DNA of 21,698 nt from JABCPO02 sp963546185 (GCA_963546185.1 CAUULU010000012.1:1-21698); one strand, 5' to 3'; counted from the stretch's first letter, positions 8,629-18,533 are shown. Notes: a model not told the origin generated them from the sequence alone. A program made the numbers and translations.

Positions 8629-8871
8629 TTATAATAAGTGTAAAAAATATTTTAAGAAAATTATAAGAAGTATTAATAATACTAATATTAATAATAGGTC
8701 TGTTTTTTCATCTTCTGTCATACCTAATGAGCTTTCATTCTTCACAACTTCTTTCTTATTATCTTCTTCTAATTTTTGTACTTTTTTAATATTTTTTTTA
8801 GTTTCTGAAGTTTCTTTTTTTGTTTTTGTATTTTGTTTTTTAGCTTTTACTTTGTTTTCTTCTTTCTTCAT
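8629..8871 (-). CDS. Small Lys-rich protein with C-terminal membrane anchor
   Basis: This 80-residue protein has about 55 highly charged, Lys/Glu-rich residues followed by a single hydrophobic helix (LLLILVLLILLIIFL) at the extreme C-terminus. It should be a tail-anchored membrane protein with a cytoplasmic basic domain. ATG at 8871 follows AAGGAG with six bases between. A good promoter is present at 8906-8934, so it is transcribed separately from uvrA. I do not recognise a family; such small proteins are common in clostridia and of unknown role. Confidence 0.65.
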   Translation of the reverse strand: MKKEENKVKAKKQNTKTKKETSETKKNIKKVQKLEEDNKKEVVKNESSLGMTEDEKTDLLLILVLLILLIIFLKYFLHLL

Positions 8872-8905
8872 CTGTAACTCCTTAAAATTTAATTCTCATA
8901 TATTT

Positions 8906-8934
8906 ATTATAACCACATTATTTTATTTATTCAA
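8906..8934 (-). promoter_or_regulatory. Sigma-A promoter of the small membrane protein
   Basis: TTGAAT (8929-8934) and TATAAT (8906-8911) are 17 bases apart, about 35 bases ahead of the ATG at 8871. Transcription could read on into the ABC-F gene if the hairpin at 8492-8530 is passed. Confidence 0.65.
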
Positions 8935-9024
8935 TATATATTCTTTTTCTTTACATTATTATAATATTTAAATTATTATTTTAAATTTAATTCTTATCTT
9001 TATCTTCATTTTTATTCTTACTTT

Positions 9025-11897
9025 TTATTTTGTTTTTATTTTCTTTTTTCGTTCTTCTTCTCTATCTAAATGAATCTTTAAATATTTACCTGTATATGAC
9101 TCTTCTTCTTTCATTATCTTTTCAGGTGTTCCTTTTGCAATTATAGTTCCACCAGCTTCTCCACCTTCTTTACCTAAGTCTATTATATAGTCTGCTGTTT
9201 TTATAAGGTCTAAATTGTGTTCAATTATTACTGCTGTATTACCTGCATCTACAAGTCTATTTAAGATTTCTATTAGTTTTGCTATATCATCTATATGTAG
9301 TCCTGTTGTTGGCTCATCTAATACATATAATGTTTTTCCTGTTGACCTTTTAGAAAGTTCTGTTGCAAGTTTAATTCTTTGTGCTTCTCCGCCGTGATAA
9401 TGTTGTTGATGATTGTCCGAAGTTTTATATATCCGAAGTCCTACTTCTTCTAATACCTTAAGCTTGTTTTTAATCTTAGGTACATGTTCAAAAAGTGTTA
9501 ACGCATCTGTTACTGTCATATCAAGTACATCCGCTATTGTTTGTCCTTTGTATCTTACTTCTAATGTCTCATAATTATATCTTTTCCCTTGGCAAACATC
9601 ACATGGCACATATACATCTGGTAAAAAATGCATTTCTATTTTTTTAACACCATCTCCTGAACAACTTTCACATCTACCACCTTGTACATTAAATGAAAAT
9701 CTACCTTTTGCATAGCCTCTCATTTTAGCTTCATTTGTTGTTGCAAATATATCCCTTATATCATCAAATACTCCTGTATATGTAGCTGGATTTGATCTTG
9801 GTGTTCTTCCGGATTGGTGATTGATCAATCCCTATTATCTTATCTATATTTGATATTCCTGTTATTTTCATACATTTACCAACATTCATAAATGTATTGT
9901 TAAGCTCTTTATATATTCCCTTATACATAACCTCATTTATAAGGGATGATTTTCCGTGAGCCCGATACTCCTGTTACACATACCATCTTTCCGAAGTGGT
10001 ATATCTACAGATACATCTTTTAGATTATTTTCTTTAGCTCCAACTATAGATATTTTCTTTCCACTTCCTTTTCTTCTCTTTTTAGGAACTTCTATTTCTT
10101 TTTCTCCAGATAGATATTTACCTGTTATACTATTTTCATTTTTCATTATTTCATCAATAGTTCCTTCTGCTACTAAATATCCACCATTTCTTCCTGCTAC
10201 AGGCCCTATATCTAAAATATAATCTGCTTCTCTCATTGTATCTTCATCATGTTCTACTACAATTACTGTATTTCCGAAGATTTTTTAATTTTCTTAATGT
10301 TCCGAAGTAATTTATCATTATCTCTTTGGTGAAGTCCGTATACTTGGTTCATCTAATATATATAATACCCCTGTAAGCCCTGAACCTATTTGTGTTGCAA
10401 GCCTTATTCTTTGTGCTTCTCCGCCCTGATAATGTTCCTGCTTGTCTTGCTAGGCTTAAATATCCGAAGTCCTACATCTAATAGGAATGTTAATCTCTTG
10501 TTTAGTTCTTTTAATATTTCTTCTGAAATTATTTTTTCTGTTTCTGTAAGTTTAAGCTCTTTTAAATATTTAAGTATATTTTCAATACTCATTGTTGTAA
10601 GTTCATATATATTTTTATCACCTACAAATATGTTTAAAACTTCTTTTTTTAGTCTTTTTCCTTCACATACATGACATGGCATTTGTCTCATATACATTTC
10701 GTAAAAGCGTCTTGCTCCTTCTGATTTTGTTTCATTATGTCTTCTTTCAAGTATTGGTATTACTCCTTCAAAAGGTTGTTCAAATTTTCTTGTTCCTCTT
10801 GCATTTGAATATTCAAACTCAATTATTTCTGTTCCTGTTCCATATAATATCTTATTTACAAAATCTTCAGGTAAATTTTTAATCTTTACTCCTTTTATTT
10901 TAATTCCATAATGTTTTGCAATACATTCAAAATACATTTTTGCTACAGTATCGTTTTTCATCATTGTACTTGCTCCAAATGCTTTTACACCATCATATAA
11001 TGTTTTTTCTTTATCTGGAATTATCATTTCTGGATCTATTTTTAAAAGATGTCCAATACCTAAACAACTTTCACATGCTCCTTGTGGTGCATTAAATGAA
11101 AATAATCTTGTGTTTATATCTGTATATGTTCCTCCGATGTTCAGGACATGCATAATTTCCGGTTAAATTTATGTTTTTCTTTCAAATCATCTATTATAAC
11201 ATTATTATCAGCATGTTTCATTGCTATTTCTATTGATTCTGCAAGTCTTGTACGTATTCCTTCTTTTATAACAAGTCTATCTACAACTATATCAATATTA
11301 TGTTTCTTATTCTTATCTAAAGCTATTTCATCAAAAGATAGGTCTTTTTGTTCTCCATCTATTATAGCTCTTACAAATCCCATCTTTTGTATATTTTCTA
11401 TAGTTTTCTTATGTTCTCCTTTTTCATCTCTTATTATTGGTGAAAGTATTTGTATTCTTTTTCCTTCTTCAAAATTTAATACTTTTTCTACAATTTGATC
11501 AACAGATTGTTTTTCGATTGGTCTTGAACATATTGGACAATACATTTTCCCTATTCTTGCATATAACAGTCTTAAATAATCATATATTTCTGTTACTGTT
11601 CCAACTGTTGATCTTGGATTATTTGATGTTGTTTTTTGTTCTATTGCAATAGATGGTGAAAGTCCTTCAATCTGCCTTACATTAGGTTTTTCCATTGTTC
11701 CTAAAAACTGTCTTGCATATGCTGATAAACTTTCTATATATCTTCTTTGTCCTTCTGCATATATTGTATCAAATGCAAGTGATGATTTTCCGTGAACCTG
11801 ATACTCCTGTTATAACAACTAACGAATTTTTAGGTATATTAACATCTATATCTTTTAAATTATGTTCTTTTGCTCCCCTTATTTTTATATATTCCAT
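9025..11897 (-). CDS. uvrA: Excinuclease ABC subunit A with fourteen +1 frameshift sites
   Basis: UvrA is the damage-recognition ATPase of nucleotide excision repair and works with UvrB and UvrC. The start is ATG at 11897 after GGGGAA. Once the extra Cs are dropped, both ABC halves are complete: GSGKSS at 34-39 and its second copy ending at Gly645 onward, LSGGEA in each half, zinc-module cysteines, and DEPTTGLH near the end. An extra C precedes Gly36, 246, 254, 477, 491, 519, 530, 539, 633, 645, 693, 818, 823 and 831 (CCG on the plus strand at 11790, 11159, 11134, 10464, 10421, 10336, 10302, 10274, 9991, 9954, 9809, 9433, 9417, 9392). The span of 2873 bases minus 14 is 953 codons, or 952 residues, the normal UvrA length. 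Each site is exactly codon-aligned after correcting for those before it. Read plainly, the gene would end soon after the first site. Confidence 0.95.
9392..9435 (-). other. Cluster of three +1 frameshift sites with no net frame change
   Basis: Within 45 bases the uvrA coding strand has CTT[C]GGA (9433-9435), CTT[C]GGA (9417-9419) and TCA[C]GGC (9392-9394). Read plainly this gives a nonsense stretch that returns to frame. Removing all three Cs gives the conserved UvrA text LGYIKLGQSSTTLSGGEA. The final site is followed by GGC GGA, where an out-of-frame CGG (9389-9391) is untouched. Confidence 0.9.
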
Positions 11898-11916
11898 TTA
11901 CTTATTCCCCAATCTT

Positions 11917-12774
11917 TTATCTTTCAAATTTAATATATTTATATATATGTACTGATAATGCTATTATTGTTCCTATTAAAACCATTGTTTTAAATAGGTT
12001 TTCATCTTTTTCTGCATTTTCTAATATTTTTCTATCTTCCTCTTTCTTTTGTTCTCTTTCAATATCACTTTCTGCATTATTTTCCTTTGTAATTTCATCT
12101 TTGTTTTGAGTATCTCTTATATTATTAAATATCTCATCTATATCTTTTGAAGTTATTACTGTTAAATTTTCTTTTGCTTTTTCAGCTCCTGTTTGATTAG
12201 ATTGATTATTAGATTCACTAGTCAAATTATTATTTCCACCATTTTTTCTGTCTATATTTGTTTCAGATACTTTTCCTTCTATATTATTACTATTTCCATT
12301 ATTAGTACTATTATTAGAACTACTTGTATTTTGTACATCATTCCCAACTTCTACAACAACTTTTTTTATTATAGAAGAATATTTATCTACTATACGACTT
12401 GTTGTTGTATAATTATAATATATATTCATTTCTGTTGTTCCCTTAGACATTCCTTTTATTTCTACAAATACTTTATTTGGTAAACTTTCAGATGTATATG
12501 TTTTTATAATTGCTGTATTTGCATTGTTTTTTCTAACCTTATCTATCTGTAATATATACTTTCTATCTATAGTATATACTAGTTCTTTTTGTTCTCCTTG
12601 ATTTAATTTAACCCTTGTTTCTCCTATTATATCTTTTTCTTCAAGTCCATATATTGTAATCATATTACATATTAGATATGTCATTATATATATGAAAATA
12701 AGCACAATATGTGCTTTTTTCTTATTTATTTTTTTACATTTGTAATATTTAATATTTTTCAGATTATTTTGCAT
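11917..12774 (-). CDS. Asn-rich membrane-anchored extracytoplasmic protein
   Basis: This 285-residue protein has a hydrophobic segment near residues 22-45 (signal anchor), an extracytoplasmic beta-rich region of about 110 residues that may be an Ig-like fold, an Asn/Ser-rich low-complexity linker, a charged helix and a C-terminal membrane helix (MVLIGTIIALSVHIY) with a short basic tail. It overlaps the end of the degenerate sortase gene by 11 bases, so the two are translationally coupled and likely act together at the cell surface. It ends 19 bases before uvrA. There is no LPXTG motif. I do not recognise the family; the domain calls come from composition only. Confidence 0.65.
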   Translation of the reverse strand: MQNNLKNIKYYKCKKINKKKAHIVLIFIYIMTYLICNMITIYGLEEKDIIGETRVKLNQGEQKELVYTIDRKYILQIDKVRKNNANTAIIKTYTSESLPNKVFVEIKGMSKGTTEMNIYYNYTTTSRIVDKYSSIIKKVVVEVGNDVQNTSSSNNSTNNGNSNNIEGKVSETNIDRKNGGNNNLTSESNNQSNQTGAEKAKENLTVITSKDIDEIFNNIRDTQNKDEITKENNAESDIEREQKKEEDRKILENAEKDENLFKTMVLIGTIIALSVHIYKYIKFER

Positions 12775-13957
12775 ATACTACTACTCTTTTTCCTTCTTCT
12801 GCATTTGTTATTAATGTTAATTCCTTTTTATTCTTATCTTCTATTTTTTCTATATCATCTGTATTAACTTTTTTAACACTATTTATTTCATAATTATATT
12901 CTTTACCATTTACTACAAGTACAATTTTTTCACCTTTTTTAAGTTCTTCTAATTTTGAAAGTCTTCCTTCTACATTTTGTGATGCTATTACTAAATGTTG
13001 TTTTTCTGGTTCTATATTTGTTCTTGTTCCTAATAATATAACACTTTCTTCTATTTTCTTAGCATTGTTTATAACATTATATTCTTTTCCTGCTATTTTA
13101 AGTTTTATATTATATTTAGATTCACCTTCTGTAACATTTACTCCATTATTTTCATTATTAGAATTTTCTTCCTGTTTTTTTTCTTCTTTTTTACCTTCTA
13201 ATAATAATACTTTTTCTACTGGTATAAATGTGAAATATTTTAATATTTCTGGTTTTTTAACTCTTATTATTGCATATGATACAACTATTATAATTATTAA
13301 TACTTCTATTATCATTAATGACATATATAATATATTTTTCTTTTCATGTACAACTTTTGTGTCTTCATCATGAATGTTTTCAAATACTTCTTTCTTAGGC
13401 ATAATTGGTTTTCCTTCAATATCTATATTATCAATATTTGAACTGTATTCTAATTCTTTAGAATCAATCCCTATTTTTTTAGCTTCATCTTTATCTATTG
13501 CAACTTCACTTTCTTCTAATAATAAGTTTGATAATACTGTTTCTTCTTTCATAACCTTATCATCATTTAATTTATTCATATATCTTTCACTATAACTTCT
13601 TTCTTTCTTATAGTCTTTTCTAGACATATTATTTTTACCATATTCTATCTTATTATTATTATTCATATTGAAAAAATCTTCTAATGCTTTTTTTTGTTGT
13701 TCAGAAACTTCAAACTTTCTTGCATAAATACTATTATTATTACTATTTTGAATATCTGTTGTATTTTGATTTGTATTTAAATCTCTTTCTTCAACTTTTT
13801 TTTCCTCATTTGATTCTTTTTTTGTAAAGCTAAATGAACTCTTATTATTTTCAAATTTTTCTGCTATTCTTCTAAGAATCTCACTATTTTCAGCTCTTCT
13901 TTTTCTTCTTTCTTCAAAATTATCTTCTTCTGTTTTCTCTCTTCTACGATTTCTCAT
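12764..13957 (-). CDS. Membrane protein with degenerate sortase-like domain
   Basis: This 397-residue protein has an Arg/Lys/Glu-rich cytoplasmic region of about 200 residues, one membrane helix (about 205-230), an Asn/Glu linker and an extracytoplasmic domain. The last 85 residues follow the sortase pattern: VIASQN where sortases have IAGH, a KGEKIVLVVNGKEYNYEI strand pair, then LTLITN with Arg391 where sortases have TLITC and a catalytic Arg. The His and Cys positions appear to be Gln327 and Asn385, so it should be catalytically dead. The ATG at 13957 follows AGAGGG. It lies between argS and the coupled Asn-rich surface protein, which suggests a structural or binding role at the envelope. 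The sortase relationship is by eye and moderately sure. Confidence 0.6.
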   Translation of the reverse strand: MRNRRREKTEEDNFEERRKRRAENSEILRRIAEKFENNKSSFSFTKKESNEEKKVEERDLNTNQNTTDIQNSNNNSIYARKFEVSEQQKKALEDFFNMNNNNKIEYGKNNMSRKDYKKERSYSERYMNKLNDDKVMKEETVLSNLLLEESEVAIDKDEAKKIGIDSKELEYSSNIDNIDIEGKPIMPKKEVFENIHDEDTKVVHEKKNILYMSLMIIEVLIIIIVVSYAIIRVKKPEILKYFTFIPVEKVLLLEGKKEEKKQEENSNNENNGVNVTEGESKYNIKLKIAGKEYNVINNAKKIEESVILLGTRTNIEPEKQHLVIASQNVEGRLSKLEELKKGEKIVLVVNGKEYNYEINSVKKVNTDDIEKIEDKNKKELTLITNAEEGKRVVVYAK

Positions 13958-14008
13958 ATATTTCCCTCTTTAATCTTTTAAATATTAAATACATTTTTTA
14001 AATGTCTA

Positions 14009-15796
14009 TTACATTTTATCTGGCATTTCTATTCCTAATATATTCATACCATTTACTAATATTTTACTTGTTATTATACATATAATACTACCAAGTTTTC
14101 TTAAGTTTACATCATCTGTACTTATTCTATGTTTATTATAATATTGATTAAATGCTTTTGCTAAATCAAGTAAATATGATGTTAATATACTTGGTTCATA
14201 TTTTTCTGCTGTTTGTTTTAAAACATTTTCATATTCATATATATTTTTAAATATATTATATACTTCATCTGAATTAAGTATTTCTTTATCCATATTTGCA
14301 AATATGTCTTTTAAGTTTTCTTCCATATTTTCTTTTAAATTAGAAATATTATCATTATATGTTTCTTCTACATTTTTAAGTATACTATTTATTCTTACAT
14401 TTACATATTGTATATATGGTGCAGTATCCCCTGTAAAATCTAATACATTTTCCCATACAAATACACTATCTTTTATTAGTGTTGTTGAAAGATTTGAGAA
14501 TATTAATGCTCCAATCCCTACCTTTTTAGCAACTACAGCTTTTTCTTCTTCTGTAAGTTCATTTTTTTCATCTAATATTTGTTTTGTTCTTGATATACAT
14601 TCTTTTATAAGGTCTTCTACTTTTACTACATTTCCGAAGTCTTGTAGACATCTTACCTGTTGGAAGACTAACCATTCCATATGGTATATGTTTAGCTCCA
14701 TCTAAGTATTTTTTATCTACTCCTAATTTTTTCATTATTGCAAATAATTGTTTAAAATGTAAAATTTGTTCTGATGCTACAACATATAATGATTTAGTAA
14801 AATCATATGTTTTTATTCTGTATAGGAATGTTGCAATATCTCTTGTAATATACATACTAGAACCATTTGATTTTTCAACTAGTGCAAATCCTGCTCCTTC
14901 ATCTTCTAAATCAATTACTTTTGCTCCTTCTGAAACTTGTGTTATTCCTTTTTCATCAAGCATTTTTATAACATCTTTCATATCTTTTGAATATGCTGAT
15001 TCTCCTCTATAACTTTCAAAATGTACATTTAAATAATCATATATTCTATTAAATTCTTTTAAACTAAGATCTATAAACTTCTTCCAAATTCTAGTCATTT
15101 CTTCATCACCTTCTTCTAGAAGTTTAAAATTATCTCTACATTTTTCTAATACTTTTTCATCTTCTCCGGCAAAGCTTATTTATTCTTACATATATATCTG
15201 TTAAATCTTCTATAGGATGTTCATCAAAAGTATATTCATCTTTCCATAGATTATATCCTTCTATAAGCTTACCAAATTGTGTTCCATAATCACCTAAATG
15301 ATTTATTCCTTCTACTGTATATCCGAAGTGCTCTGAAAAGTTTTGCAAACATACCACCTATTACTGTTGTTTTTAAATGTCCTATATGGAATTGTTTTGC
15401 AATATTAGGTGATGAATAATCTATTAACACAACTTTTCCTTCATTTTCCTTATTAAATCCTATTTTTTCTTTGCTTACATTTTTAACTGCTTCTAACATA
15501 ATATATTCTCTATTTAAGAAAATATTAACATATCCGTTTATAACCTCTATTTTTTCTATATAATTTAAGTTTTCTTTTTCTAAATTTTCTGCTATTTCAT
15601 TTGCTATATCTATTGGTGATTTTCTAAATATCTTAGCAAGCGCAAAACATGTAATTGATAGATCTGAACTGCTTCCTTTACTTTTTTCTACCATTGTCCC
15701 TAAATTAACATCTAGATTTCCTTCTACCCCATGTTTTTCTTTCATGTTTTTTAATATTGTTTCTAATTTACTTATAATATCTTCTTTTATTTCCAT
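14009..15796 (-). CDS. argS: Arginyl-tRNA synthetase with three +1 frameshift sites
   Basis: This class Ia synthetase charges tRNA-Arg and is normally single-copy and essential. After correction it has 594 residues with HIGH at 137-140, KMST at 381-384 and the C-terminal anticodon-binding helical domain ending near GIEMPDKM. ATG at 15796 lies one base after the RNHCP stop with AGAAGAG upstream, so translation is coupled. Extra Cs precede Gly158 (CTT[C]GGA, 15323-15325), Gly210 (TGC[C]GGA, 15166-15168) and Gly387 (CTT[C]GGA, 14634-14636). The three insertions cancel, but plain reading stops after each one. The first removes everything after the HIGH motif region. That the enzyme for arginine is itself gated by an arginine-box codon (CGG) invites a feedback idea, but this is speculation. 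Confidence 0.95.
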
Positions 15797-15797
15797 A

Positions 15798-16113
15798 TTA
15801 ATCTCTTCTTTCTATTGGTTTTGTTGATAGTTCTATTATTTTATCTATATTGTCATCTTTTGCAATTATATTTGTATGTTCTTCATTACATTTTATACAC
15901 CTATATAATATAACCTCTCCTTTTTTCTTTTTCATATATCCTATAGGTTTCATAAGTCCTTTACATTCATTTTTCCTATCTCCTGGAAAAATATCTAAAT
16001 GTTTTGAATATAGGCAATATGGACAGTGATCTCTTGCTGTATATCCGAAGTTTTTTAACTTTTTTACCACAATTCTCACATTTAAATTCTTCATCTATCA
16101 TTTTAAAGCTCAT
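15798..16113 (-). CDS. RNHCP-domain zinc-ribbon protein, one +1 frameshift site
   Basis: This small protein (104 residues corrected) carries CENCG, then RDHCPYCLYSKHLD, matching the RNHCP motif family, and ends with a second pair of cysteines (RCIKCNEEH). Four or more cysteine pairs imply zinc binding; the function of the family is not established. ATG at 16113 has AGGAAG six bases upstream and overlaps the nucleoside kinase by 11 bases; the in-frame ATG at 16101 is an alternative. An extra C before Gly23 (CTT[C]GGA, 16045-16047) breaks the frame between the first zinc knuckle and the RNHCP motif. Without skipping it, the first CxxC would be lost. It is sandwiched between a nucleoside kinase and argS in a coupled cluster. 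Confidence 0.82.
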
Positions 16114-17829
16114 ATATACTTCCTGTTAAAAATTCTCTTATAAGTGAATTATTTGGTACTAAATTATCATCAATGTCTTCAAAATATTGTAAGAATGATA
16201 ATAATCTTCTTGCTTCACTATATTCTTCTTTATCATCTGTTATCTCTTCTAGAAGTGGTACTATATGTTTTTTAAGTGCCGCTATCTCGTAAATAACTGA
16301 TGAGTTAAACATATAATCTGCCTCTTCTTGGTATGGGAATATGTTTTTCTTTTCCCCTCTTCTTACTGAATACCACATTTTAAGAGTATGAAGCGCATTA
16401 TAGTTTCTTGTATGATAATCTCTTACTATTCTTCTTATAAGTCTTGTGTCTGTTGATGATATTCTATTAAAATAGTCTACATTAAGTGTTGTTAAAGCAC
16501 TTATATATATCTTATACTTGTTCTTCTTATCAATTCTTTCTGTTAATCTATCATTTAAACAATGTATACCTTCTAATAATAATATCTCATCATGTTCTAA
16601 TTTTGTCTTCTTACCTGAATATTCTTTCTTACCAGTTTTAAAGTTAAATGTTGGCATTTCTACTTCTTCTCCATTAAGAAGTCTTTCTAAATGATCATTA
16701 AAAAGTGGTATATCTATAGCATTAATATCTTCAAAATCATAATTTCCGATGTTCATCAAGTGGTGTATCTTCTCTTTCTACAAAATAATTATCTACAGAT
16801 ATCATTACAGGTTTTATACCTGAAAGTCTTAATGCTGTTGTTAATTTTCCTGCAAATGTAGTTTTTCCAGATGATGATGGTCCTGCTATAAGTATCATCT
16901 TAACATCTTTTTTCTTTAATATTTCAGATGATAATTCTGCTATTTTCTTTTCATGAAGTGCTTCTGATAATAATATAACATCTTTCATGTTTTCTTTTAT
17001 CTTTGTATTTAATTGATGTATAGTACTTACTTTTAATAATGAATATATATTATTATATTCATCTAAAGCACTTTTTAGCTTATTATTTTCTTTAAACTCT
17101 CCAACTTTATCTAATCCATTTACAGGATCTGGATATCTTACTAATATTCCTTCTTGATATTTTTCAAGTTTAAATGTTTTAAGTCTTCCTGTTGATATTG
17201 GCATTACTCCATAAAAATAATTAAAATATCCGGTCACAGAAATATAATTTAACCTCATTTTTCACATCTTTTTGAAGCATTCCTCTTAATGACCTATTTT
17301 TAGCATAAAATTCTTCAGATTCTTCTTTTGTAAATGATTTTTTAATTATTTCATAATCTTTATTTACTATGTTTTTCATTTCAAGTTCGATATCTTTAAT
17401 CATATCTTCTGTAAGCTCAATATTTGTAATATTTACATACATTGCATTATGAAGTTGATATTCTGTACGTATCTTAGCATTTGGGTATAATCTATTTATT
17501 GCCATACATAATATATATAACAGTCCCCTAATATATATCATCTTACCATCTTCTGATGTCATATCTAAAAATTTAAGCTTAGCTGATTTTTGTGGTCTAT
17601 GTTTTAATGATTTTATACTATTACCATATCTTATAGCAAGTATATTATAATCTTTCTCTATAATATCACTAAATCTATCTAATACTGATTCTACTCCATT
17701 AAAACTATATTCTTTTCCGTTATATGTAACTATTATTTCATTTTCTTTTTCCATTTCTTTTTTAGTTACACTCCCTTTTATTTCCCTTATATCTTTTTTT
17801 ATTCTTAAACTCTTTTTTCTTTTGTCCAT
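16103..17829 (-). CDS. Large nucleoside (uridine-type) kinase with synthetase-like N-terminus, two +1 frameshift sites
   Basis: The corrected protein has 574 residues. The N-terminal 290 residues resemble the TGS/second-additional-domain region of threonyl-tRNA synthetase found fused to kinases in clostridia. The C-terminal half is a P-loop kinase of the phosphoribulokinase/uridine kinase type with Walker A GPSSSGKTT at 316-324 and a DNYF motif after it. Substrate is likely a nucleoside, but the fusion may have another role. ATG at 17829 has AGGGG four bases upstream. Extra Cs precede Gly200 (GAC[C]GGA, 17230-17232) and Gly361 (CAT[C]GGA, 16746-16748). An AAC GGA pair at 17717-17719 contains CGG out of frame and is read normally. 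It is followed by RNHCP and argS with overlaps. Confidence 0.88.
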
Positions 17830-17886
17830 TTTTCCCCTTATCTTCCATGTATTTATTCTTACTTCAATTAATATGCTAATATATAA

Positions 17887-18075
17887 TTATATAATAAACA
17901 TTTTTACTAAAAATATAGATATTATTATTGATATATAACCAATAATTCTTAATTTAAATACCATATCATTCCTATTTTCATTCATAAAATATCTTTTTAC
18001 TATATTTCTAGTATCAAATACTAATAATGTTGATATTGCAAATATAACTGCAATTAATAATTTTATAAATATCAT
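17887..18075 (-). CDS. Small two-helix membrane protein
   Basis: This 62-residue protein has two hydrophobic helices (residues 1-20 and about 43-61) around a short basic, Asn-rich loop. Its ATG overlaps the upstream stop codon in an ATGA arrangement, so it is translationally coupled to the gene at 18072-18347. It precedes the nucleoside kinase by 57 bases. Family not recognised. Confidence 0.6.
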   Translation of the reverse strand: MIFIKLLIAVIFAISTLLVFDTRNIVKRYFMNENRNDMVFKLRIIGYISIIISIFLVKMFII

Positions 18076-18347
18076 TTTTTACCTATTTCTATTTTGTTTT
18101 CTTCTACTTTTTCTTTACTCTTTTGCTTATTTTCTAGCTTATTTAAATATATTAATACTGCTATATCTATTATTATAGCAATTGCTAATATTACAAAGTT
18201 TATTGTGTTTATAAAATCTATTTGCCTTTTTAATACACATTCTAATATATTTATAATTATACATATAATTGTTATAACTAAAATAACTTTAAAACTATGT
18301 TTTCTATTCTTTATTTCATTATTTTTATCTTCTATCTTTTTCTTCAT
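18072..18347 (-). CDS. Small membrane protein, first gene of the kinase-argS cluster
   Basis: This protein of 91 residues has a charged N-terminus, two hydrophobic helices (roughly residues 20-38 and 48-66) and a Lys/Glu-rich C-terminal tail. The ATG at 18347 has GGAG six bases upstream; an upstream TTG at 18359 overlaps that site and is rejected. A TATAAT at 18372-18377 could be its -10 element, with a poor -35. It lies directly downstream of the terminator at 18438-18475 and is coupled to the next small membrane protein. Family not recognised. Confidence 0.6.
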   Translation of the reverse strand: MKKKIEDKNNEIKNRKHSFKVILVITIICIIINILECVLKRQIDFINTINFVILAIAIIIDIAVLIYLNKLENKQKSKEKVEENKIEIGKK

Positions 18348-18437
18348 AATTTTCTCCAAATATCTATATTAATTATAATACACAAATTCATCTCTATGAT
18401 ATCATATATATATTTTTTTTTAAAGCAATTAACCTTT

Positions 18438-18475
18438 AAAAAGAGCATTATTTTTCTTATAAATAACACTCTTTT
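18438..18475 (-). terminator. Terminator hairpin after the permease gene
   Basis: AAAAGAG (5' arm, about 18439-18445) pairs with CTCTTTT (18469-18475). Two mismatches separate this from a further A-T stem (ATTATTT-type), and T-runs flank both sides. It probably works in both directions and closes the permease transcript 60 bases after its stop. Confidence 0.65.
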
Positions 18476-18533
18476 CCTATTTTTAATATATATTTTAAAT
18501 GTATATTATATATACTTATATCTTTATATAAAC

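Noticed and set aside
8583..8636. CRISPR-like or iteron array
   Set aside because: Units are only six or three bases long with no spacers; this is a simple sequence repeat.
9961..9964. CGG next to the second uvrA Walker A motif
   Set aside because: It is TCG GGC in frame and encodes the normal Ser-Gly; only the neighbouring CGG at 9954-9956 is a shift site.
9025..11897. uvrA as a decayed pseudogene
   Set aside because: All changes are of one kind, at one codon type, with no deletions, no other stops and full conservation of motifs; the same pattern occurs in argS, gltX and rnj.
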